Source: Chitinophaga filiformis
GTDB lineage: Bacteria; Bacteroidota; Bacteroidia; Chitinophagales; Chitinophagaceae
DNA length: 64,000 nt
Assembly (NCBI RefSeq): GCF_900102545.1
Contig: NZ_FNBN01000005.1
Location: 1 to 64,000, forward strand
Reading direction: 5' to 3'
Below, piece after piece: positions 42,567 through 51,213 of this stretch. Each line of letters begins with the position of its first letter. The stretch's first letter is position 1. The position numbers and the translations under genes were made by a program. The notes beneath the pieces were generated by a model. The model was not told where the DNA came from. It saw nothing but the letters and a program-made list of their open reading frames with translations, and ran no database searches.

Positions 42567-43592
42567 ATGGATGAGGTACTGGAAGTTATGAGTGATATTC
42601 AGTTTAACCACGAGCAGACTGCACATTGTGAGAGTGGGGTTATTTCAAATATCTTCCGTCATTATGGTTTACACATCAGTGAACCAATGGCGTTTGGTAT
42701 AGGAGCCGGTATTTTCTTCGGACACCTGCCTTTTGTGAAGGTGAACGGGGTACCGGGAACGACTTACCGCGTGGTGCCGGGCGCTATCTTCAAAAGAGTG
42801 TGCAAACGGCTGGGCGTTAAAATGGAATCACAGACTTTTTCCAGTCCGGAGAAAGGCATGGAAGCGCTGGATCGTGTGCTGGAAACAGGCCGACCTGTAG
42901 GATTGCTGTCCAGTGTATATTACCTGCCTTATTTCCCGCCGGCATACCGTTTCCATTTCAATGCGCATAACCTGGTGGCATTCGGAAAGGATGGCGACAA
43001 CTATCGTATCAGCGATCCGATCATGGAGACTGTTACGGAGATAGACCCTAAGAGCCTGGCAGAAGCCCGCTTTGCGAAGGGATTCCCTGCTCCGAAAGGA
43101 AAAATGTATTATCCGGTAGAAGTGCCTAAGAAGGTATCGTTCGAACAGCCTATACGTGAAGGTATCAAACAGGCATGCAGTGATATGCTGAATATTCCGC
43201 TGCCATTCTTTGGTGTAAAAGGGATGCGCTTCCTGGCAAAACGTCTGAAGCATTATCCTGAGAAGGTGGGCGACCGGAAAGCCGTGTTATACCTGGGGAA
43301 TATCATCCGTATGCAGGAGGAGATCGGTACCGGTGGTGCAGGGTTCCGCTTTATGTATGCAGCCTTTTTACAGGAGGCAGCAGGTATTCTGAAACGGGAG
43401 GAGCTGTCAGCACTTTCGGCAGAGCTGACTAAGATCGGAGACACCTGGCGCAACTTCGCCTTCAATGCAGGCAGGGTATGTAAGAGCAGGAGCGTGAATA
43501 ATGTATCTTATACGGAACTGAGTGAAATGCTGATGCAATGTGCCGCAGAGGAGGAAGTACTATTCCGTAAATTGTCGAAAGTAAAATTATAA
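42567..43592 (+). CDS. BtrH N-terminal-domain protein, probable acyltransferase
   Basis: A 341-residue protein starting with the BtrH_N domain. It has a Cys-type active site in TAHCESGVISNIFRHYG (Cys 21) and a conserved RFHFNAHNLVAFGKDGDNYRISDP block that supplies the His and Asp of a papain-like triad. The C-terminal half (about 190-341) is alpha-helical and unlike BtrH. BtrH moves an acyl side chain from an acyl carrier protein during butirosin synthesis; here an acyl transfer in flexirubin assembly, such as ester formation, is a reasonable guess given the ACP and ketosynthases nearby. Its stop codon overlaps the next gene's start (TAATG). Confidence 0.85.
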   Translation: MDEVLEVMSDIQFNHEQTAHCESGVISNIFRHYGLHISEPMAFGIGAGIFFGHLPFVKVNGVPGTTYRVVPGAIFKRVCKRLGVKMESQTFSSPEKGMEALDRVLETGRPVGLLSSVYYLPYFPPAYRFHFNAHNLVAFGKDGDNYRISDPIMETVTEIDPKSLAEARFAKGFPAPKGKMYYPVEVPKKVSFEQPIREGIKQACSDMLNIPLPFFGVKGMRFLAKRLKHYPEKVGDRKAVLYLGNIIRMQEEIGTGGAGFRFMYAAFLQEAAGILKREELSALSAELTKIGDTWRNFAFNAGRVCKSRSVNNVSYTELSEMLMQCAAEEEVLFRKLSKVKL

Positions 43593-44338
43593 TGACCAGC
43601 ATTCTGGTGCAGGATCTGCACAAAACATATAAAGGAGCGCTGGAACCATCATTGAAAGGCCTGAGCTTTAGTTTCCCGAAAGGGGCCATCGTGGGCCTGC
43701 TGGGACCTAATGGCGCTGGTAAGACCACCACTATTTCCATCTTGTGTGGTTTAATAAAAGCTGATACAGGCGAGGTACAGATCTTCGATCTGCCACAGAA
43801 TGCCACGAACCGGGAAGCCATTAAAGGACTGATAGGTATTGTGCCCCAGCAGATCGCATTATTTCCTCATCTTACTGCGGTTGAAAACCTGGAATATTTC
43901 GGTAACCTGTATGGGCTGAAAGGGAAATCTTTGCGTAGTCGCATAGATGAGTACCTGCAGGTATTCGGGTTGGAAAAGAACGGCCATAAACAGGTACATC
44001 ATTTTTCAGGCGGAATGAAACGCCGTACCAATATCATCGCAGCTATCTTACATCAGCCGCAGCTGCTGGTGCTGGACGAGCCTACAGCCGGTGTGGATGT
44101 GCAATCACGCAGTATGATACTACAATTTCTCCGTGACTATAACCAGCAGGGAGTAAGTATCGTATATACTTCACACCTGCTGGATGAAGCACAGACCATC
44201 TGCCAGGAAGTAGCCATCATAGATGAGGGAAGGGCAGTAGTACAGGGCGACACCACTGAGCTGATAGCAAGGCATCCTGAATGCCGCAACCTGGAAGACG
44301 TGTTCCTGCATTATACGGGACATGCATTGAGAGATTAA
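43592..44338 (+). CDS. ABC transporter ATP-binding protein
   Basis: A 248-residue ABC-type ATPase. Walker A is GPNGAGKTTT (about 36-45), the Q-loop region GIVPQQIALFPHLT, the signature FSGGMKRR (about 135-142), and Walker B LLVLDEPTAGVD, with the switch His in SHLLDEA. It is the drug/lipid exporter type (CcmA-like). It starts within the stop codon of the BtrH-like gene and is followed 10 bp later by its ABC-2 permease, so the three form one operon. It probably drives export of the flexirubin pigment or an intermediate to the outer membrane. Confidence 0.95.
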   Translation: MTSILVQDLHKTYKGALEPSLKGLSFSFPKGAIVGLLGPNGAGKTTTISILCGLIKADTGEVQIFDLPQNATNREAIKGLIGIVPQQIALFPHLTAVENLEYFGNLYGLKGKSLRSRIDEYLQVFGLEKNGHKQVHHFSGGMKRRTNIIAAILHQPQLLVLDEPTAGVDVQSRSMILQFLRDYNQQGVSIVYTSHLLDEAQTICQEVAIIDEGRAVVQGDTTELIARHPECRNLEDVFLHYTGHALRD

Positions 44339-44348
44339 TAAAAACCGG

Positions 44349-45635
44349 ATGTTACGACTACTGGCTACTATACGAAAAGAATGGTTATTACTGTTGCGCG
44401 ACAGGACGGGACTGACATTGTTATTTGCCATGCCGGTGGTATTGATCACCGTAATGGCGATGATAGAGGATGCGCCTTTCCGTGACTACCAGGAGTTGAG
44501 ATTTGACATCCTGACTGTAGATAATGATCATGGCCGCCTGGGAAAATATATCAGGGAAGGATTGGAATACAGCGAGCAGTTCCAGGTGATAGATTCGGTG
44601 AAAGGGCTGCCCGTAACGGAACAGCAGGCCAGGGACCTGGTGAATGAAGGTGAATACAAGATCTGTATCATCATTCCCCCTGGTGCTACGGGCGCTATCG
44701 TGAGCAACGCGAATAAGATCGTTAATGATATTTCGAAGCGGATGGGCATGCCTGGTGTGTTGCCTGTGGGCAGTCGTAAAGATTCACTGAATGTGACTGT
44801 CTATTTTGATCCTGCTTCGAAGAAAGCCTTTAAAAGCGCTATTCATCAGGCATTGGATAATTTCCTGACGCAGGTGGAAACAGACCTGCTGCTGGAAAGG
44901 ATCAAGCAGCAACTAAAAAGGAAAGACGTCCAGGAAACTGATTCTATGGTGATACAGCTCAAGGCTGTAGGGCTGAAAGAGCAGCTGACAGGGCCTTCAC
45001 AGGAAATAGATGTGATCTCCAATTCTGTGCAGCATAACGTGCCGGCATGGAGCATTTTCGCCATGTTCTTTATCGTAATTCCCATTGCGGGTAATATGAT
45101 CAGGGAAAGGGAAGATGGCAGTTTGCTGAGAATGAAGCTGATACCGGGTTCTTACCTGGCTATCCTGACAGGTAAGATGTTGTTCTTTGTAGCGGTATGT
45201 GTGGCGCAGTTCTACCTGATGATGCAGGTAGGTATTTACCTGCTTCCACTGCTGGGATTGCCTAAGCTGATGCTGGGACAGAGCCTGCTGGCGGCATTTA
45301 TTGTAGCGGTAGGTATCGGGCTGGCGTCTACCTCTTATGGTATACTGGTGGGTACGGTGTTTAAAACACCCAATCAGGCACTGAATTTTGGCGCCATTTC
45401 CATTGTAATCCTGTCTGCCATTGGCGGTATCTGGATACCTTTAGAGATCATGCCTTCGCATATGCAGTTTATCGGTCACCTGTCGCCGCTCAGCTGGGGA
45501 CTGGATGCCATCAACGATATTTATCTGCGGAATGCAGGCACGGGGCATATCTGGGGGCATGTGGGAAAACTGGTATTATTTGCAGTGGTACTATTGTGTA
45601 CCGCAGCAGTGATAGAAAAGAGGAGGCTCAGCTAG
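44349..45635 (+). CDS. ABC-2-type transporter permease
   Basis: A 428-residue integral membrane protein of the ABC-2 (YhgE/Pip or DrrB-like) type. One N-terminal helix (TLLFAMPVVLITVMAMI) is followed by a large extracytoplasmic domain (about 40-215). A C-terminal bundle of about five helices includes IFAMFFIVIPIAGNMIRERE, AVCVAQFYLMMQVGIYLLPLL and IVILSAIGGIWIPLEIMP. It pairs with the preceding ATPase. Such permeases export lipids, drugs or pigments; cluster context suggests flexirubin or its precursors. Confidence 0.93.
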   Translation: MLRLLATIRKEWLLLLRDRTGLTLLFAMPVVLITVMAMIEDAPFRDYQELRFDILTVDNDHGRLGKYIREGLEYSEQFQVIDSVKGLPVTEQQARDLVNEGEYKICIIIPPGATGAIVSNANKIVNDISKRMGMPGVLPVGSRKDSLNVTVYFDPASKKAFKSAIHQALDNFLTQVETDLLLERIKQQLKRKDVQETDSMVIQLKAVGLKEQLTGPSQEIDVISNSVQHNVPAWSIFAMFFIVIPIAGNMIREREDGSLLRMKLIPGSYLAILTGKMLFFVAVCVAQFYLMMQVGIYLLPLLGLPKLMLGQSLLAAFIVAVGIGLASTSYGILVGTVFKTPNQALNFGAISIVILSAIGGIWIPLEIMPSHMQFIGHLSPLSWGLDAINDIYLRNAGTGHIWGHVGKLVLFAVVLLCTAAVIEKRRLS

Positions 45636-45772
45636 AGAAATGTTGCTGAGTATGGCGTGCATTGACTATTGAATGTAAAACTGTATTTTTACGGCTCACC
45701 TGGCAGGAAAATTGCGAATGGTGGCCAGGTTCCCGGGATAATAAAAGGGAGATATAAACCTGCAACAATACT

Positions 45773-46033
45773 ATGGAAGAATTAAAACAGAAATTGAAAG
45801 TTCAGATTATTGAAGCGTTGAATTTGCAGGACACACGTCCTGAAGACATTGATGACAACGCACCTTTGTTTGGTGAAGGTCTGGGTCTTGACAGCATTGA
45901 CTCTCTCGAGCTGATGGTATTACTTGAAAGACAATATCAGATCAAAGTAGAAGACCCTCGTGAAGGAAGAAAAATCTTACAGTCTGTTCAGTCTATGGCA
46001 GAATTTATTCAATCCAAACAACAACCTGCGTAA
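45773..46033 (+). CDS. Acyl carrier protein
   Basis: An 86-residue acyl carrier protein. The phosphopantetheine attachment Ser41 lies in GLGLDSIDSLEL. The acidic helix I (EELKQKLKVQIIEALNL) and helix III (REGRKILQSVQSMAEFIQS) are typical. It opens the ACP-KS-CLF trio, 14 bp before the ketosynthase gene, and probably carries the growing aryl polyene or acyl chain. A 140-bp leader upstream holds a hairpin with arms ACCTGGC / GCCAGGT near 45698 and 45724. Confidence 0.95.
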   Translation: MEELKQKLKVQIIEALNLQDTRPEDIDDNAPLFGEGLGLDSIDSLELMVLLERQYQIKVEDPREGRKILQSVQSMAEFIQSKQQPA

Positions 46034-46047
46034 GTAGCAATCCAGGC

Positions 46048-47262
46048 ATGGCGGAACGAGTGTTTATAACAGGCTTAGGCATGATCACCGCCATTGGTGA
46101 TAACGTCGCAGACAATCTCCTGAGCCTGCGCGCGCAGAAGAGTGGTCTGGATTTTACCAGGCAGCTGGATACTATTTACAAAGAGGTTTTACCGGTAGCT
46201 GAAGTAAAGCATACTACGCCTGCACTCAGTGAAATGGCTGGTGTAGCCGGTAAAGAGGGATATACCCGTACCACCTTACTGGGTCTGATCGCCATGCAGG
46301 AAGCGTTACAGCATGCAGGTCTCAGCAGCCTGGAAGATGAATCTACCGGCTTTATCAATGCCTCTACCGTAGGAGGGATGTGTGATACGGAGAATGTTTA
46401 TTTCGACATTGCTGACCCGGCCAAAAGGGGGGATTTCATCAAGTACATCGATACCCTGGACTGCGCTGACTGTACACAGCAGATTGCTGATGTAGTCGGC
46501 ATTAACGGGCCTATGACTACTATCAGCACGGCCTGTTCGTCTTCTGCCAATGCGTTGATGTATGGCGCAAGACTGATCAAAGCCGGTTTGGTACGACGTG
46601 TGATCTGCGGAGGCACAGAAGCCCTGACCCGCTTTACCCTGAATGGTTTTAACTCACTTAAGAATATAGATAAACGCCCCTGCCGTCCTTTTGATAATGA
46701 CCGTAACGGACTGAATCTGGGAGAGGGCGCGGCTTACCTGGTACTGGAAAGCGAATCGCTTGTAAAAGAGCGGAATGCCACCGTACTGGCCACATTGGAT
46801 GGTTATGCCAACACTAACGAAGCGTTCCATCCCACAGCACCTTCTCCTGATGGAGACGGCGCCTATGCCGCAATGAAAACAGCGATGGAAATGGGCGGTT
46901 GTACACCTGCTGATATCCAGTATGTGAATGTACACGGCACTGCTACGCTCAGTAATGATGTGGCGGAGGGCATGGCCTTACAGCGTCTGTTTGGCGAAAA
47001 TGTGCCGAAGTTCAGCAGTACAAAACCATTTACTGGTCACGCTTTAGCTGCAGCAGGAGGGATAGAAGCTATCTATGCCGTATTAGCTATCTCTCATCAG
47101 ATAATATTTCCTAATCTTCACTTCAAAGAAAAAATGCAGGAATTGAACATTACGCCGGAGACTCAGTTACTGGAGCAATATCCCGTGCGTCATGTGCTGT
47201 CAAATTCATTTGGTTTTGGCGGCAACAATGCCTCCCTGCTGATCAGCAAATATGAAGGGTAA
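46048..47262 (+). CDS. Beta-ketoacyl-ACP synthase (KS of aryl polyene type)
   Basis: A 404-residue FabF-like elongating ketosynthase. The catalytic triad is complete: Cys163 in TISTACSSSANAL, His296 in VHGTAT, and His331 in PFTGHALAAAGG. It elongates an acyl chain on the neighbouring ACP. The following gene overlaps its 3' end by 11 bp and encodes a KS-like protein without the catalytic Cys. The pair therefore resembles the KS/chain-length-factor heterodimers of aryl polyene and type II polyketide systems, here presumably building the polyene of flexirubin. Confidence 0.93.
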   Translation: MAERVFITGLGMITAIGDNVADNLLSLRAQKSGLDFTRQLDTIYKEVLPVAEVKHTTPALSEMAGVAGKEGYTRTTLLGLIAMQEALQHAGLSSLEDESTGFINASTVGGMCDTENVYFDIADPAKRGDFIKYIDTLDCADCTQQIADVVGINGPMTTISTACSSSANALMYGARLIKAGLVRRVICGGTEALTRFTLNGFNSLKNIDKRPCRPFDNDRNGLNLGEGAAYLVLESESLVKERNATVLATLDGYANTNEAFHPTAPSPDGDGAYAAMKTAMEMGGCTPADIQYVNVHGTATLSNDVAEGMALQRLFGENVPKFSSTKPFTGHALAAAGGIEAIYAVLAISHQIIFPNLHFKEKMQELNITPETQLLEQYPVRHVLSNSFGFGGNNASLLISKYEG

Positions 47263-48310
47263 GTGTTACATACAGGGAATGGCCGCCATTACCCCCCAGC
47301 ACACGTTTGAGGGAGACCTGACGCAGCCGATGGCGATGACCCATGGAAATATGCTTTCCTGTGTAGAACCCGATTATCGTTCCTTTATTGCTCCCAACAG
47401 CCTGCGCCGCATGACGCGCGTGCTCAAAATGGGACTGGCAGCTTCTCTGAAATGCCTGCAGGACAGTGGAATTGCCATTCCCGGCGCTATTGTGACCGGT
47501 ACGGGCAAGGGCAGTTTGCAGGATACGGAACGCTTTATCAAAGAGATCCGTGATTATGAGGAGAAGGCCCTGAATCCTACGCCCTTCATTCAATCTACCT
47601 ATAATGCCGTAAACGGCCTGATTGCCTTACAGCAGAAATGTACGCAATACAACAACACCTTTGTACATCGGGGTTTTTCATTTGAACATGCCCTGCTGGA
47701 CAGCATGCTATTGTTGCATGAAGGAACGGCTGATGTACTGGCCGGCGCATTTGACGAGATCACGCCGGAACACTTTTTTATAAAAAGCCGCATCGGTCTT
47801 TGGAAGAAGGAAACCGTGTCCAATGATAAGCTGTATGAGCATGTCTCACCCGGAACGATCTCCGGAGAAGGAGCCATCTTCTTTTTACTGGCGCCATCAG
47901 CTACAGCACAGAGTTATGCACAGATCGGAGGGCTGGAAATGTTATATAAACCATCCTCCGAAAAACTAAAAACTGCCTTACCCCAATTCCTGCAGCAACA
48001 TGGTCTGCAAGCCACAGATATAGACCTGGTACTGACAGGAGCGAATGCAGACAGCAATCATGATCATTATTACCAGGTATTGAACGATTATACCCATTGT
48101 CCGCAATTGCCATTCAAACACCTGAGCGGCGATTACGAAACTGTTGGCGCCTTTGCCCTCTGGCTGGCGGCGCAGATACTGAAACAACAGCAGATCCCTT
48201 CACAGTGGTTCCCGATGTTGCAGCAGCCACCTGTAAAATTGCGGAATATTCTTATCTACAATCACTTCTTTGGCGAGCAACATACGTTTATGCTGGTGCA
48301 GGCGATATAA
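47252..48310 (+). CDS. KS-like chain-length-factor-type protein
   Basis: A 352-residue thiolase-fold protein related to the KS encoded just before it (11-bp overlap) but shorter. At the nucleophile position it reads VHRGFSFEHALL instead of the TACSSSANAL of its partner, so Cys is absent. The usual HGTxT is replaced by a TGANADSNHDHYY block, and KxxxGHxxGAAG by SGDYETVGAFALWLA, so the catalytic His residues are also changed. This fits a chain-length factor that shapes the active KS rather than an enzyme. It is the last gene of the cluster in this window. Confidence 0.87.
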   Translation: MKGKCYIQGMAAITPQHTFEGDLTQPMAMTHGNMLSCVEPDYRSFIAPNSLRRMTRVLKMGLAASLKCLQDSGIAIPGAIVTGTGKGSLQDTERFIKEIRDYEEKALNPTPFIQSTYNAVNGLIALQQKCTQYNNTFVHRGFSFEHALLDSMLLLHEGTADVLAGAFDEITPEHFFIKSRIGLWKKETVSNDKLYEHVSPGTISGEGAIFFLLAPSATAQSYAQIGGLEMLYKPSSEKLKTALPQFLQQHGLQATDIDLVLTGANADSNHDHYYQVLNDYTHCPQLPFKHLSGDYETVGAFALWLAAQILKQQQIPSQWFPMLQQPPVKLRNILIYNHFFGEQHTFMLVQAI

Positions 48311-48376
48311 GTGCTGACCGGTATACTATCTCTACCACTACCAGGGCGCGTTAAAAAGACCATTTATTGTAGGCTT

Positions 48377-50116
48377 CTATTTAACGATCCTGAACACCGG
48401 ATACCTCATATATCCAGGTTCTGAATAAGGCGAATGCTCATAGACAAAGCGCAGCTGGGCTTCACCACTCTTCGCAAAAGTGCTGTCGGCCGCTCTTTTC
48501 TGCTTTAATTGCTGTTGTAGAGCCGGATTGGATTTCAGATAATCCGCCGCAATATCCTCAAATACATAATGTGAATATCCCTCTTTCCTTGCGAGGATAG
48601 GATCGAAGAAGTTCCATGCAAAGAAGGAATCACCACCGGTTGGTTCGAGGGTTTCTATAAGGTAGCGGTTGGCGACCTGGTTCATCGGAATGTAATAGTC
48701 TCCTTTTCTAAAACTGATGCTGTCTTTGGTAACAGATACCTTCACCTCACTGTGGATGTAATGCCCTTCATAGGGGCGCTGAGCGGTTTTATAATCATCG
48801 ATATGGTAAGTATCGACATAGATGACCGTATCCTGTGTAAGACGTCTCATCTGGACATTATTATTCTTCAGAAGATCCAGCACGTTCCACCAACCCTGAG
48901 GAATGACGTAGGCCAGTGGTTTCTGTATATAGTTCGCTGCTACTACGTTATCATAGAACTTCACCTGTTTTTCGAAGGGTTTTGTACGGTCGTAATACAG
49001 GCGCGGCTGTCCGGAAATCTCGCTGGGCTTATGACCGGCAGCATATCCTTTAAAGTTGATGTAGCTATAATGCGTAGTATCTACATTCCATTCCAGGGGG
49101 AAGGAGGCTTGTGTCTTTTCCTGTTCTTTAGTTTGAGCGCGCAGGGTTTTAATCTGCTCGCTATGTGTGCTGACGAAGCTGATAAATGATTCCATGAGTG
49201 CATAAGTAGCCTGTACCCTTTGTGGATAGGGTTTCAGCATATGCGTTTCAGGCACAAATCCGAAAGTATGGAAGAGAGTGGTATATCCGCTGGAATAGCG
49301 GGGGCCGTCAGCATAAGTGATCCAGCCGTTTTCTGGTGTCTCACCGAAGTGATTGACGTAAGGAACAAGGTCATAGCCTTTCTCCTTCATGAGCTGGTAA
49401 AGGCCGGGTTCGAACTCTTTATGGAGGAAGCTGCCCATGGCTCCGCCCATTTTATTATGTTCTGTAGATAACAAGGTCATGACGTGCTGATAATCAGCGC
49501 CATTGCTGACGTGGTTATCCACAAAGACATCCGGATCGGTTAGCTGATAAATCTGCTGGAAGGAGCGGGCATTGCGGGAATCGGTTTTGATGAAGTCACG
49601 GTTCAGGTCGTAATTCCTGGCATTGCCACGGGAACCGAAGGCTTCGGGACCATTCTGATCAACCCGGTAGTTGGTACTGCGGTTAAGTGCACCGCCGATA
49701 TTATAAACAGGGATGACAGCCAGTATGATGTTATCAGGCAATTTCTTTTTACCCAATGCGAGGTCACGCAGCAACATCATAGATGCGTCAATGCCATCGG
49801 GTTCACCGGAGTGGATACCATTATTGATGAGGATGATGCGTTTATTCTTTTTGCGCAGGCTGGCAAAGTTGAAATCGCCGGAGGGTGAGTAAACCACCAG
49901 GTGCAATGGGAAGCCGGCGTCTGTCGGACCCATTTCTCTCATGGAGATCTGTGGAAAGCGCTTGCCCAGTTGCTGGTAATAAGCGATGCATTCGTCATAA
50001 GTAGCTGTTTCCTGTCCTTTGGTCTTTTCAAAGCGGGTAGTCAGGTCCTGTGCTGACACGGTCAGGCAGGAATAACATAGCGCCAGGAGGGTAGCGGTTC
50101 TGATAATGTTCTTCAT
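48377..50116 (-). CDS. M14-family zinc carboxypeptidase, secreted
   Basis: A 579-residue secreted metallopeptidase. The signal peptide ends near residue 22 (TVSA-QD). Zinc ligands are in HSGEPDG (about 97-103, the HxxE motif) and in VDNHVSNGADY; the Glu near SGYTTLFHTFGFVPETH may be catalytic. M14 enzymes usually trim C-terminal amino acids. The long C-terminal region (about 350-579) ending MRYPVFRIVK is a beta-rich extension of unknown role. It is transcribed alone, convergent with the ketosynthase operon. An upstream palindrome is listed separately. Confidence 0.9.
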   Translation of the reverse strand: MKNIIRTATLLALCYSCLTVSAQDLTTRFEKTKGQETATYDECIAYYQQLGKRFPQISMREMGPTDAGFPLHLVVYSPSGDFNFASLRKKNKRIILINNGIHSGEPDGIDASMMLLRDLALGKKKLPDNIILAVIPVYNIGGALNRSTNYRVDQNGPEAFGSRGNARNYDLNRDFIKTDSRNARSFQQIYQLTDPDVFVDNHVSNGADYQHVMTLLSTEHNKMGGAMGSFLHKEFEPGLYQLMKEKGYDLVPYVNHFGETPENGWITYADGPRYSSGYTTLFHTFGFVPETHMLKPYPQRVQATYALMESFISFVSTHSEQIKTLRAQTKEQEKTQASFPLEWNVDTTHYSYINFKGYAAGHKPSEISGQPRLYYDRTKPFEKQVKFYDNVVAANYIQKPLAYVIPQGWWNVLDLLKNNNVQMRRLTQDTVIYVDTYHIDDYKTAQRPYEGHYIHSEVKVSVTKDSISFRKGDYYIPMNQVANRYLIETLEPTGGDSFFAWNFFDPILARKEGYSHYVFEDIAADYLKSNPALQQQLKQKRAADSTFAKSGEAQLRFVYEHSPYSEPGYMRYPVFRIVK

Positions 50117-50165
50117 GTATAAAAAGCGACGTTTGTATGGTCCTGGTTGATTTTGTTGTATTGAG

Positions 50166-50198
50166 CCGGTATTCGAATATTCGGAATATTAATACCGG
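50166..50198. promoter_or_regulatory. Palindromic region upstream of the M14 peptidase gene
   Basis: Arms CCGGTATT (50166-50173) and AATACCGG (50191-50198) flank the inner palindromes CGAATATTCG and GGAATATT. It lies 50-82 bp upstream of the minus-strand ATG and may be an operator or hairpin. Confidence 0.35.
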
Positions 50199-50446
50199 GG
50201 CAACAAAATAGTGGAATATCTTTGGTTTTTATAAGGCAGTTCTGCGTACGAGAGGCTAAATTATATGGACGGCAGTAGAGAGGACAGAATGAAGTCGCAA
50301 TAGAGGAGTGCCGAAAAAGGCATGAAGGGCAGTAAGTTGATAAGAATGTGGTGAACGAAGAGGTGAAAAGTTGCGTGGAGCAGCTTCATATGAGCTGTAT
50401 ATTTGTGTGGTGGGTGATAACAGAGGGCGGCATAATGGGATCATTC

Positions 50447-50520
50447 GCTTCAATCGGCTTCATAGGAGCCGTGTTGTTTATAGCGTGGGGTGCCAACCCC
50501 GGGTAAGATGCAATCCCGGG
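50447..50520 (+). repeat. Degenerate REP-like element
   Basis: CGGCTTCATAGGAGCCG (50455-50471) is followed by TGTTGTTTATAGCG and GGGGTGCCAACCCCGGG. This is the same layout as the units at 39022-39377, with more substitutions. Confidence 0.7.
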
Positions 50521-50585
50521 TGGGGCGCAATTCCGGGTGTGTTTGTATTCCCAGGTGACGGAACATTAAACCGTAACAACCGGCA

Positions 50586-50619
50586 AAACAAAAAGCCCTT
50601 CCTGCATACAGGAAGAGCT
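50586..50619 (-). terminator. Intrinsic terminator of rpsT
   Basis: On the minus strand, AGCTCTTCCTG-tatg-CAGGAAGGGCT (one mismatch or G-U) is followed by TTTTTG, 25 bp past the stop codon. Confidence 0.88.
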
Positions 50620-50643
50620 AAATTATTTAGACTAAAGCGCCTA

Positions 50644-50898
50644 TTACGCGAGAGCGTTTACTTTCTTGCTAAGTTTGCTCTTCAGGTTGGCTGCTTTATT
50701 TTTATGAATAACATTACGTTTAGCCAACTTGTCGATCATTGAGATCACATCAGACAACTTATCGTCAGCAGCCGCCTTTTCAGTCAATTTCTTCAGATCA
50801 CGGATAGCATTACGGGTAGTTTTACCGTAGTAACGGTTACGCTCATTCCGTTTTCTGCTCTGACGTACGTCTTTTTTCGTTGCTTTATGGTTTGCCAT
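50644..50898 (-). CDS. rpsT: 30S ribosomal protein S20
   Basis: An 84-residue basic protein that binds 16S rRNA in the small subunit. The start MANHKATKKDVRQSRKRNERNRYYG and the terminal KSKLSKKVNAL match S20 closely, and the length is normal. It has its own strong promoter and terminator, so it is a single-gene unit divergent from the 2-oxoglutarate dehydrogenase genes. Confidence 0.98.
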   Translation of the reverse strand: MANHKATKKDVRQSRKRNERNRYYGKTTRNAIRDLKKLTEKAAADDKLSDVISMIDKLAKRNVIHKNKAANLKSKLSKKVNALA

Positions 50899-51213
50899 TT
50901 TTCTTATTTCAAGTTTCGGACGGCAAAGGTATGTATTACTTCAATAGAAAACAAATAAAAACGAAATTCCCAGGAATATTTGACCAGATTACCGTACTAT
51001 AGACACAAAATTAGTTAAAACTGAATAAAATCAAGTGAAAACCGGTTAATATAAGAAAAGCAGATTAAGTGTTCCTGATTAAGCTTTAGACCTTCAGGAT
51101 TTTTCCGTTTTTCTTTCACAAAAAAGCTACGATATTTGCAATCCCATATATTATATACGGGGCATTCAACAGAATAGCAATTTGAATCGAAGCTTTAGCA
51201 AAACTCGTTGTAA
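50899..51213. other. Divergent intergenic region rpsT/2-oxoglutarate dehydrogenase
   Basis: 315 bp. It holds the rpsT promoter. Toward odhA, GATATTTG at 51131-51138 is one mismatch from the -7 consensus and is the best promoter candidate. I see no other structure. Confidence 0.55.
50924..50954 (-). promoter_or_regulatory. Promoter of rpsT
   Basis: Minus-strand TTG (50954-50952), a 20-bp spacer, then TACCTTTG (50931-50924), matching both elements of the Bacteroidota consensus; 25 bp lie between the -7 box and the ATG. Confidence 0.82.

Larger units (their letters stand above)
50117..50643. other. Gene-free region between carboxypeptidase and rpsT
   Basis: 527 bp. It holds a 33-bp palindromic region near 50166, a decayed REP-like element (50447-50520), and the rpsT terminator (50586-50619). 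No coding frame is convincing. Confidence 0.7.
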
